Assembly (NCBI GenBank): GCA_023445955.1
Contig: JAEXJH010000377.1
Coordinates: 1 to 8,199, forward strand
Length of the DNA stretch: 8,199 nt
Source: Pseudomonadota bacterium
GTDB lineage: Bacteria > Pseudomonadota > Alphaproteobacteria > Caulobacterales > Caulobacteraceae
Direction: 5' to 3'
How positions within the stretch are numbered: position 1 is the stretch's first letter; the number at the start of each line of letters is the position of its first letter. Positions 1 to 5,495 of this stretch are shown piece after piece. The translations under genes were made by a program, and so were the position numbers. Under the pieces are notes generated by a model. It did not search any database, was not told where the DNA came from, and saw nothing but the letters and a program-made list of their open reading frames with translations.

Positions 1-254
1 TCGCTGAGGCGGTCGGCGACCGGCTGACGGTGCTGGCCGACAGCGGCGTGCGCTCGGGCCTCGACGTCGTGCGGATGCTGGCCTTGGGCGCGCATGGCGT
101 GCTGCTGGGCCGGGCCTGGGTCTACGCCCTGGCCGCCCGCGGCGAGGCTGGCGTGACCCAGCTGCTGGACCTCTTCGAGAAGGAAATGCGCGTGGCCATG
201 GCCCTGACCGGGGTCAACAGCGTGGCCGAGATCGACCGCTCGATCCTGGCCTGA
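1..254 (+). CDS. lldD: L-lactate dehydrogenase (FMN-dependent, LldD type), C-terminal fragment
   Basis: Only the last 83 codons are present; the reading frame enters at base 3 and stops with TGA at 252-254. The fragment carries the conserved C-terminal part of FMN-dependent alpha-hydroxy-acid dehydrogenases: [20 protein letters not shown] followed by [14 protein letters not shown], the segments that bind the FMN phosphate at the end of the TIM barrel. It then shows the helix [19 protein letters not shown], typical of the family's C-terminus. DSGVR plus EKEMRVAM and a tail similar to that of E. coli LldD favour L-lactate dehydrogenase over glycolate or mandelate enzymes. Family members oxidise L-lactate to pyruvate at the inner face of the cytoplasmic membrane, passing electrons to quinone. 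The substrate cannot be proved because the catalytic N-terminal part lies outside the window. The next gene starts 56 nt downstream with no visible terminator, so co-transcription is possible. Confidence 0.9.
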   Translation, partial: AEAVGDRLTVLADSGVRSGLDVVRMLALGAHGVLLGRAWVYALAARGEAGVTQLLDLFEKEMRVAMALTGVNSVAEIDRSILA

Positions 255-264
255 ACCCCTGCAG

Positions 265-274
265 GCATATATGC
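265..274. repeat. 10-bp perfect palindrome GCATATATGC
   Basis: A perfect 10-bp palindrome with an AT core lies in the 56-nt gap between lldD and the LamG lipoprotein gene, in otherwise GC-rich DNA. It is too short to be a terminator and has no T tract. It could be a small operator or part of a promoter for the lipoprotein gene, but nothing else in the window repeats it, so the role is unknown. Confidence 0.3.
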
Positions 275-310
275 ACGGGCGGGGGCGATCCGTGCTGTGG
301 GAGTGGCGTG

Positions 311-1009
311 ATGAGTGGTTTCGAACGACGTGAGGTCCTGATTGGCGGCGCGGCGCTTCTGGCCGGTTGCGCGCACGCAGCGCCTCGGCGAGAGGAGCCC
401 GGCCAGACCCGCTGGATCTTCGACCGTCTGTCCAACATCGGCGGCGTCGCGACGACCGTCGAGGGCGACCCGACCCTGGTCGACAGCCCCTATGGCAAGG
501 CCGTGCAGTTCGACGGCGTCGACGACCGGCTGGTCATCGACAGGCATCCGCTGGCCGGCATGGGCCAGTTCACGTTCGAGGCCCTGTTCCGCCCTGACGG
601 CGGCGCCTTCGCCCAGCGCTGGTTCCATCTCAACGAGGAGGATCCCACGCCTGGCGCGCCGCCTTCGGTCACGCGCATCCTGTTCGAGATCCGGGTCAAG
701 GACGGCGCCTGGAGCCTGGACGCCTTCGCCACGGGGCAGGGCTACAAGCAGACCCTGCTGTTCCTGGACAAGACCTTCCCGATCGGCCCCTGGTATTGGG
801 TGGCCCAGAGCTATGACGGCAAGACCTACCGCGCCTTCGTCAACGGCCAACTGCAGGGCGAGGCCGACATCGCCTACACGCCGCAAGGCCAGGGCCGCAG
901 CTCGATCGGCGCGCGGATGAACAAGGTCGACTACTTCAAGGGCGCCGTCCGCGAGGCCCGCTTCACGCCCCGCGCCCTGGCGCCGGAGGCCTTGCAGAAG
1001 ACCCGCTGA
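311..1009 (+). CDS. Tat-type lipoprotein with a LamG / concanavalin A-like domain
   Basis: A 232-residue protein. The ATG at 311 is chosen over the in-frame GTG at 308 because GGGAG at 299-303 then sits 7 nt upstream. The N-terminus reads MSGFERREVLIGGAALLAGC: twin arginines at 6-7, a short hydrophobic stretch and a lipobox LAGC with the lipidated cysteine at 20. It is thus probably a Tat-exported, membrane-anchored lipoprotein. The rest (about 33-210) is a LamG/laminin-G-like jelly roll: GKAVQFDGVDDRLVI (62-76), FTFEALFRPD (88-97), W142 through the strand pair YDGKTYRAFVNGQLQGE, and SSIGARMN with FKGAVREARF near the end. Such domains usually bind glycans or proteins. No glutamate pair of the GH16 type (ExDxE) was seen, so catalysis is not indicated. 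The position before a TonB receptor/enzyme cluster suggests a glycan-binding or scaffolding role (inference). It has no copy of the ECF-type promoter found before later genes and may be read through from lldD. Confidence 0.85.
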   Translation: MSGFERREVLIGGAALLAGCAHAAPRREEPGQTRWIFDRLSNIGGVATTVEGDPTLVDSPYGKAVQFDGVDDRLVIDRHPLAGMGQFTFEALFRPDGGAFAQRWFHLNEEDPTPGAPPSVTRILFEIRVKDGAWSLDAFATGQGYKQTLLFLDKTFPIGPWYWVAQSYDGKTYRAFVNGQLQGEADIAYTPQGQGRSSIGARMNKVDYFKGAVREARFTPRALAPEALQKTR

Positions 1010-1014
1010 TTTCG

Positions 1015-1044
1015 TTGAGGATCTTGGCCCAAAGCGCGTCGTAA
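1015..1044 (+). promoter_or_regulatory. ECF-type promoter A, before the STN receptor gene
   Basis: TTGAGGA (1015-1021), a 12-nt spacer, then GCGCGTCG (1034-1041) followed by TAA. The same two blocks at the same distance recur at 3814 and 5420. The form fits an ECF sigma promoter: the -35 block is TTGAGGA and the -10 block contains CGTCG, a core like the CGTC of many ECF promoters. Transcription would start near 1047-1049, giving a leader of about 60 nt before the ATG at 1109. The -35 starts only 5 nt after the lipoprotein stop codon, leaving no room for a terminator between the genes. Assignment to the FecI-like factor of this window is inference. Confidence 0.8.
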
Positions 1045-1108
1045 GGGAAAGGGCTGTCTTCAGAGCGGTCCGCACAGTGGCCAAAGAGCCGCGAAAGGGG
1101 AGGTCGGT

Positions 1109-3796
1109 ATGTTTCGGCGCGTCGTCCGCGCTCGTCGCCTTGCAAGCGTGGGGGTCCTTCTGGGGCTGGCCCTGCTGACGCCCGCGACGGCGATGGCTGG
1201 TAGCGCTACCGATAGCTTCGATCAGGGCGCGTCCAGCCTCAGCCTGGCCTTGCAGCGGTTCGGCCAGGCCACGGGCGCGCAGCTGCTGTACGCGCCGGAG
1301 CTGACGGCCGACCAGCACGCTCCAGCCCTGCGTGGCCGCATGACCGCCGAGCGGGCGCTGAGCGTACTGTTGGCGCAGACCGATCTGGCGTTCCGCAAGA
1401 CCCCCTCGGGCGTCATCGTCCTCTATCGCGTTAAGCCGGCCGAGCGCCCCGAGCGCGCCGCGCCGCCCGTCGTCCGCCACGCCCAGGAGATCGAGCCGGT
1501 CGTCGGCCTGGAGGCGGTGGTCGTCACCTCGGGCAAGCGGGTCGAGACCCTGGGCCTGTCCGACGCCTCGGTACAGGCGCTCTCCAGCCCAATGATGGAC
1601 CGCGCCGGGGTGCGCGACTTCGACGACCTGGTCCGGCTGGCGCCGACCCTGACGATCTCCAAGACCACCCAGCCCGGCAACAACAGCATCAATGTCCGGG
1701 GCGTGGGCACCTATTCCTACTCGATCGGCACCGAGCCCAGCGTGGTGGTGGTCATCGACGACGCGCCCCAGGCCTTCCAGGCCATGGCGTTCACGGCCCT
1801 CGCCGACGTCCAGCAGGTCGAGATCCTGCGCGGGCCGCAGAGCACCCTGTTTGGCAAGGCCGCCTCGGCTGGCGTCATCTACATCACCACTAACCCGGCC
1901 AGCGACGTCTTCGCCGCCCGGGCCGAGACCCTGCTGACCGACGACCATGAGCGCCGGTTGCAGGCCAGCATCACCGGACCGATCAACGAGGATCTGAAGT
2001 TCCGGGTCTCGGCCGCCTACAGCCGGTATCGCGGCAATGTCTTCAATCTGGCGACCCGGCAGTGGCTGAACGGCCAGTCGGACTTCAATCTGCGGGGCAA
2101 GCTGGTCTGGACGCCGGGCGACAACTGGACCTTCGCCCTGAGCCCTTACTACACGCGCTCGCTGTCCTCGTGCTGCGTCGGCGCCGATACCTACATCTCG
2201 CCGCAGGCCACGCTCAGCCGGGCCGAGCTGCCGCGCGAGGCGGTGCTGCGTGGCATCGTGCCCGGCCCTGACAACCACTTCGCCCGCTACGACATCAACG
2301 CCCGCGGCAACGGGACGGACAAGGGCGTCAACTTGCGTGTGGCCGGAGCGGTCGGCTCCTGGCGGCTGACCGCGATCTCATCTGTCGATCGCTACTATCT
2401 CTACGACCGGCAGGACACCGACGCGACCGACATCGACTACAGCCTGTACGCGCCGCGAGCCCCGCGTGGCGGCTCGTCCAACGGCGGCTATTTCCGCATC
2501 CGTTCGGCGAGCCAGGAGGTGCGCCTGAACAGCCCGACCGGCGGGCGCTGGGACTATGTCGCGGGACTCTACGTCGGCCACACGCGGTCGGAGCGCTACT
2601 TCGTGCGCGGCTCCAACACCTTGGGCGACTACAACGGCCTGCCGTCCCTGCCGACCACCAACAGCACAGCCTATTCGCGTTACAAGGCGCGGACCTTCAG
2701 CCGGACGATGGCGGCGTTCGGGCAGGGGGCCTACGCCCTGAACAGCCGGGTCTCGATCCTGTCGGGCGTGCGCCTCAGCCAGGAGAAGATCGGCTACCGG
2801 TTCGACGACCTGGGCAACGGCGTCACCTATGGCGTCCCGCGCTGCTCGCGCACCAGCCCGACCCTGCCGATCGACACCTGCCACAGCGACACCGCGCTGA
2901 GCGGGCGCATCGGCCTGCAAGGAAAAGTCACGCCAAGCGTCACCGCCTATGCCAGCTATTCGACCGGCTACAAGGGGCGCGCCTACGACCTGACCAGCAG
3001 CCTGACCACGCGCACGCGGCTGACCTCGGGACCCTATGCCGGCAAGCCGGCCGCGGACGCCATCGCCGCCCAGCAGCCGATCGCGTCCGAGACGGTCGGC
3101 AGCTACGAGCTAGGCCTGCGGGCCGTCTCGCCAGACCGCAATCTCAGCCTGAACCTGACCGCCTATCAGGAGCGGTTCTCGGGCTTCCAGGCCCAGAGCC
3201 GCGACGACGCCACCGGCTTCAATGTGCTCAACAGCATCGGCAGCATGCGCGCCGAGGGGATAGAGAGCGAGTTCAGCGCCCGCCTGAGCGATCGCCTGAC
3301 CCTGGGCGGCGCGGCGGCCTACAGCCGGGCGATCATGACCGACTTCGACAGCGCCGCCTGCTATTTCGGCCAGACCGCCGCGCAAGGCTGTGTGGGCGGC
3401 AAGCAGGACCTGTCCGGCAAGACCCTGTTCAACGCGCCGCGCTGGTCGTTGACCCTCAACACCCTCTATCGCAAACCGCTGGCCGGCGACCGGCTGCTGG
3501 AGCTCAACGCCGGCTACCGCTGGCGGTCCAGCGTGGTCTACAGCCTGTTGCAGGACCCGGCCTCGGTCGAGCCGGCCTATGGCGTGCTGGACGTCTCGGC
3601 GGGGCTGAGCGGGGAAGGCTGGCGTCTCACCGGCTTCGTCGAGAATCTGCTGGACGAGCGCTTCGCCGTGACCCGGGGACGGGACGTGCAGTGGAACCTC
3701 GTCGGCGCCGACGGCCAGCCGGCGATGGCCACGCACTGGAAGCCGGCGCGCGACAGCGGTCGCCATCTGGGCGTGCGCCTGGCCGTGGACTACTGA
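1109..3796 (+). CDS. TonB-dependent receptor with N-terminal STN signalling domain (FecA-like transducer)
   Basis: An 895-residue outer-membrane receptor. The start ATG at 1109 has GGGGAGG at 1097-1103. Order of parts: signal peptide 1-30 (basic start, hydrophobic core, cleavage after ATAMA); STN domain about 38-106 (SLSLALQRFGQATGAQLLY through RMTAERALSVLLAQTDLAF to GVIVLY), the fold that contacts a FecR protein in the periplasm; a proline/charged linker; a TonB-box-like segment LEAVVVTSGKR (134-144); plug domain about 150-262 with NNSINVRGVG and RGPQSTLFGKAASAGVIYI; then a 22-strand-type beta-barrel ending in VRLAVDY with a terminal aromatic residue, as expected for barrel insertion. Cysteine pairs (SCC, RC...TC, AC...GC) fall in likely surface loops. 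It would import a large ligand with TonB energy and signal its presence. FecI and FecR homologues follow directly. The ligand is not evident from sequence; iron-complex receptors share this build, but the secreted enzyme downstream points to a saccharide (inference). Confidence 0.93.
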   Translation: MFRRVVRARRLASVGVLLGLALLTPATAMAGSATDSFDQGASSLSLALQRFGQATGAQLLYAPELTADQHAPALRGRMTAERALSVLLAQTDLAFRKTPSGVIVLYRVKPAERPERAAPPVVRHAQEIEPVVGLEAVVVTSGKRVETLGLSDASVQALSSPMMDRAGVRDFDDLVRLAPTLTISKTTQPGNNSINVRGVGTYSYSIGTEPSVVVVIDDAPQAFQAMAFTALADVQQVEILRGPQSTLFGKAASAGVIYITTNPASDVFAARAETLLTDDHERRLQASITGPINEDLKFRVSAAYSRYRGNVFNLATRQWLNGQSDFNLRGKLVWTPGDNWTFALSPYYTRSLSSCCVGADTYISPQATLSRAELPREAVLRGIVPGPDNHFARYDINARGNGTDKGVNLRVAGAVGSWRLTAISSVDRYYLYDRQDTDATDIDYSLYAPRAPRGGSSNGGYFRIRSASQEVRLNSPTGGRWDYVAGLYVGHTRSERYFVRGSNTLGDYNGLPSLPTTNSTAYSRYKARTFSRTMAAFGQGAYALNSRVSILSGVRLSQEKIGYRFDDLGNGVTYGVPRCSRTSPTLPIDTCHSDTALSGRIGLQGKVTPSVTAYASYSTGYKGRAYDLTSSLTTRTRLTSGPYAGKPAADAIAAQQPIASETVGSYELGLRAVSPDRNLSLNLTAYQERFSGFQAQSRDDATGFNVLNSIGSMRAEGIESEFSARLSDRLTLGGAAAYSRAIMTDFDSAACYFGQTAAQGCVGGKQDLSGKTLFNAPRWSLTLNTLYRKPLAGDRLLELNAGYRWRSSVVYSLLQDPASVEPAYGVLDVSAGLSGEGWRLTGFVENLLDERFAVTRGRDVQWNLVGADGQPAMATHWKPARDSGRHLGVRLAVDY

Positions 3797-3802
3797 GAAT
3801 GG

Positions 3803-3812
3803 GCGCCGGCGC
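3803..3812. repeat. 10-bp GC palindrome abutting promoter B
   Basis: GCGCCGGCGC is a perfect palindrome that begins 6 nt after the receptor stop codon and ends one base before the -35 block at 3814. No T tract follows, so it is not a standard terminator. In such GC-rich DNA it may be chance, but its contact with the promoter would suit a regulator site. Confidence 0.25.
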
Positions 3813-3813
3813 G

Positions 3814-3843
3814 TTGAGGACTTGCGCGGCTGGCGCGTCGAAA
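3814..3843 (+). promoter_or_regulatory. ECF-type promoter B, before the fecI-like gene
   Basis: TTGAGGA (3814-3820), 12-nt spacer, GCGCGTCG (3833-3840), then AAA. All fixed bases match copies A and C. The expected start of transcription is about 3846-3848, some 47 nt before the sigma gene ATG. If the site is read by the product of that gene, the sigma factor activates its own synthesis. This differs from the classical E. coli fecIR operon, which is under Fur and not autoregulated. Confidence 0.8.
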
Positions 3844-3848
3844 CCTGA

Positions 3849-3873
3849 AAGGCGCGGCGAAGATCCGCGCCTT
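3849..3873 (+). promoter_or_regulatory. Perfect 9-bp stem-loop at the predicted 5' end of the fecI mRNA
   Basis: AAGGCGCGG (3849-3857), a 7-nt loop, and CCGCGCCTT (3865-3873) form a perfect 9-bp inverted repeat. It starts within a few bases of the transcription start predicted from promoter B and ends just before GTGGAGG (3874-3880), the likely ribosome site of the sigma gene. A stem at the extreme 5' end could protect the mRNA or control access to the ribosome site. It could also act as a weak stop for receptor transcripts, but no run of T follows, so an intrinsic terminator is less likely. Confidence 0.55.
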
Positions 3874-3893
3874 GTGGAGGAACCGTCCTAGGC

Positions 3894-4424
3894 ATGGCCG
3901 CGCAGCCGAAACTCGATCCGCGCGAACAGGCCTTTCTCGAGCGCCTGTCGGCGGCCTATCGCGGGCCGCTGATCGCCTATTTCGAGCGTCGCGTGCGCTC
4001 GCGCGACGAGGCCGAGGATCTGGTGCAGGAGGTCTTCCTGCGGCTGGTGCGGTTGCCGGACCGGGCGGTCATCGACAATCCCGAGGCGTTTGTCTTCCGC
4101 ACGGCGGTCAACCTGCTGCGCGACCGCTCGCGGCGGCAGAAGACCTTCCGCAGCCACCTCGACGAGACCGAGCTTCGCCAGGACCGTTTTGAGGGGATCT
4201 CGCCCGAGCGCGTCTTAGGAGACAGGCAGGCCTTGCAGGCGGCGATGCGGCGATTGTCCGAGCTGGACGAGCGCACGCGCGACGCCTTCATCCTGCACCG
4301 ACTGGAAGGCTGGAAGCATGCAGAGATCGCTAAGGCGTTCGGCGTTTCCGTCAGTTCGGTCGAAAAGTACATCATCAAGGCCATGGCGCACCTGATGCGC
4401 GGGGCCGATCCGTTCCAGAGCTAG
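3894..4424 (+). CDS. FecI-like ECF sigma factor
   Basis: A 176-residue protein, the normal length of FecI-group sigma factors. Region 2 (about 20-85) contains YRGPLIAYFERRVRSRDEAEDLVQEVFLRL, with the core-polymerase-binding DEAEDLVQEVF at 38-48, and NPEAFVFRTAVNLLRDRSRR, which covers the part that melts and reads the -10. Region 4 (about 113-168) contains LSELDERTRDAFILHRLEGW and the helix-turn-helix HAEIAKAFGVSVSSVEKYI that reads the -35. The short acidic/charged linker (about 86-112) is usual. The ATG at 3894 follows GGAGG at 3876-3880 with a rather long gap of 13 nt; no closer in-frame start exists. The fecR-like gene begins 4 nt after the stop, so the two are one operon. A matching ECF-type promoter precedes it (3814) and an imperfect copy lies within it (4189). 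The codon at residue 108 is TTA, unusual for this GC-rich DNA. Confidence 0.94.
   Translation: MAAQPKLDPREQAFLERLSAAYRGPLIAYFERRVRSRDEAEDLVQEVFLRLVRLPDRAVIDNPEAFVFRTAVNLLRDRSRRQKTFRSHLDETELRQDRFEGISPERVLGDRQALQAAMRRLSELDERTRDAFILHRLEGWKHAEIAKAFGVSVSSVEKYIIKAMAHLMRGADPFQS
4189..4218 (+). promoter_or_regulatory. Possible internal ECF promoter inside fecI, upstream of fecR
   Basis: TTGAGGG (4189-4195), 12-nt spacer, GCGCGTCT (4208-4215), then TAG. It matches 13 of the 15 fixed bases of promoters A-C with exactly the same spacing and direction. It lies about 210 nt before the fecR start, so it could give extra fecR mRNA independent of fecI. The two mismatches include the last base of the CGTCG core, so activity is uncertain and it may be a coding coincidence. 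Confidence 0.35.
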
Positions 4425-4428
4425 TCCC

Positions 4429-5403
4429 GTGTCCAACCCGCTGCGACAGACCCTGATCGACGAGACCGCCGCGGCCTGGGCCGCGCGCCGGCTGGGCGGG
4501 GCCTTGTCCGACGAAGCTGGCTTCGCGCGCTGGATCGACGCGGATCCAGCTCATGAGGAAGCCTATGCCCGCGCCGAGGCGGTCTGGCGGCTGATGGGCG
4601 ATGAGGCGGGAAGCGACGGCCTGCTGTCGATGCGCCGCGAGGCCCTGCAGCGCGCCCGCGCCAGGCGTTCCGGATGGGACCGTCGGGCGGTCGCGGCCGG
4701 GATCGTCGCCGCCATCGCCGCGCCGGTCGGCGGCCTCTGGTGGATGCGCCATCAAGCCCAGCAGGGGGCGTTGTTCCAGACCGCTCTGGGCGAGCAGCGG
4801 ACCCTGACCTTGTCCGACGGCAGCCGGGTGACGATGGACGCACTGAGCGTCATGCGGGTCCGCTACACCGCCGCCGCGCGATCGATCGATCTCGTTCAGG
4901 GGCGCGCCTATTTCGAGGTGGCCCACGATGCGAGCCGGCCGCTGCGGGTCCACGCTGGTCCCCGCACGGTGACCGCCGTCGGTACGGCCTTCTCCGTCCG
5001 TCGCGAGCCGCGCGAGACCACGGTCGTCCTGGCCGAGGGCAAGGTGGCCGTCAGCGACCACGAGAGTCCGGTGACCTTGGCGGTGATGAAGCCTGGCCAG
5101 TCGATGCTGCTGATCGACGGCATGGGCGCGAGCGCTCCCGCGGGCGCCGACCTCGCCCAGGCGATGGCCTGGCGTCGGGGACAGATGATCTTCGACAACG
5201 TCGCCCTGGCCGATGCGGCGGCCGAGATGAACCGCTACTCGACCCTGCAGGTCGTGGTCGCCGATCCCAGCCTGCGCACGCTTCGGATCAGCGGCACATT
5301 CAACGCCGGCCAGAGCCGCGCCTTCGTCGAGGCGATCCAGTCCTACTTCCCGGTGCGCGCCACCAGCACCGCCACGACGGTCGAGCTGCGCGCCGCGCCG
5401 TAA
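4429..5403 (+). CDS. FecR-family anti-sigma / periplasmic signal-transfer protein
   Basis: A 324-residue single-pass inner-membrane protein. The GTG at 4429 lies 4 nt after the fecI stop and has only a weak ribosome site (AGAG at 4417-4420), so translation is probably coupled to fecI. The N-terminal cytoplasmic part (1-84) is the sigma-binding domain, with W17, W35 and W53 in the AAAWAARRL, FARWIDADPAHEEAYARAEAVWRLM pattern; comparable tryptophans matter in E. coli FecR. A membrane segment spans about 86-105 (VAAGIVAAIAAPVGGLWW). The periplasmic FecR domain (about 115-212) has LGEQRTLTLSDGSRV, IDLVQGRAYFEVAHD and VTAVGTAFSVR. The C-terminal STN-like part (about 248-310), AWRRGQMIFDNVALADAAAEMNRY, contacts the receptor's signalling domain in related systems. 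G185-T186 matches the Gly-Thr bond at which some Pseudomonas FecR proteins self-cleave. Role: hold or activate the adjacent sigma factor according to receptor occupancy. Confidence 0.94.
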   Translation: MSNPLRQTLIDETAAAWAARRLGGALSDEAGFARWIDADPAHEEAYARAEAVWRLMGDEAGSDGLLSMRREALQRARARRSGWDRRAVAAGIVAAIAAPVGGLWWMRHQAQQGALFQTALGEQRTLTLSDGSRVTMDALSVMRVRYTAAARSIDLVQGRAYFEVAHDASRPLRVHAGPRTVTAVGTAFSVRREPRETTVVLAEGKVAVSDHESPVTLAVMKPGQSMLLIDGMGASAPAGADLAQAMAWRRGQMIFDNVALADAAAEMNRYSTLQVVVADPSLRTLRISGTFNAGQSRAFVEAIQSYFPVRATSTATTVELRAAP

Positions 5404-5419
5404 AAACTTTCGATTTCTA
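5401..5419 (+). promoter_or_regulatory. AT-rich tract just upstream of promoter C
   Basis: From the fecR stop codon to the -35 of promoter C the bases are mostly A and T (TAAAAACTTTCGATTTCTA), an abrupt change in GC-rich DNA. It could act as an UP element binding the polymerase alpha subunit and make promoter C stronger than A or B. A shared GATTTC precedes the -35 of A (1008) and C (5412), shifted by one base. Confidence 0.35.
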
Positions 5420-5449
5420 TTGAGGACGTCGCCGACAGGCGCGTCGGAA
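5420..5449 (+). promoter_or_regulatory. ECF-type promoter C, before the secreted enzyme gene
   Basis: TTGAGGA (5420-5426), 12-nt spacer, GCGCGTCG (5439-5446), then GAA. It is identical to A and B in all fixed positions. The expected start of transcription is about 5452-5454, leaving a leader of about 42 nt before the TTG start. No further copy occurs before the second receptor gene at 7394, so that gene is probably carried on the transcript from here. Confidence 0.8.
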
Positions 5450-5479
5450 CGGTCAAGAGCAGGTCGAAAACGGCCACTC

Positions 5480-5487
5480 GGGGAGGA
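5480..5487 (+). promoter_or_regulatory. Ribosome site fixing the TTG start of the secreted enzyme
   Basis: GGGGAGGA is a near-perfect anti-16S match 8 nt before TTG at 5496. There is no ATG or GTG at a suitable distance, and the peptide from the TTG begins with a good secretion signal, so this site decides the start. Confidence 0.75.
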
Positions 5488-5495
5488 CCGTCGAC

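Noticed and set aside
122..2278. A 718-codon open frame on the - strand opposite lldD, the lipoprotein gene and the first receptor gene.
   Set aside because: It crosses three well-supported + strand genes, its product is low-complexity and rich in Arg, Gly, Ala and Asp, and it has no recognisable domain. Long antisense frames are common in high-GC coding DNA.
1109..3796. Calling the first receptor FecA or a siderophore receptor.
   Set aside because: STN plus plug plus barrel is shared by many ligands; no ligand-specific motif was recognised and the context points away from iron, so no gene symbol is given.
3803..3873. Reading the hairpin and palindrome after the first receptor gene as an intrinsic terminator.
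   Set aside because: Neither is followed by a T run, and the hairpin ends directly at the sigma gene's ribosome site. A 5'-leader role fits better, though partial termination cannot be excluded.
5449..5491. Inverted repeat ACGGTC (5449-5454) / GACCGT (5486-5491) in the leader of the enzyme gene, the second arm overlapping the ribosome site.
   Set aside because: A 6-bp stem with a 31-nt loop is weak and likely to occur by chance in GC-rich DNA; no conserved riboswitch features were seen.
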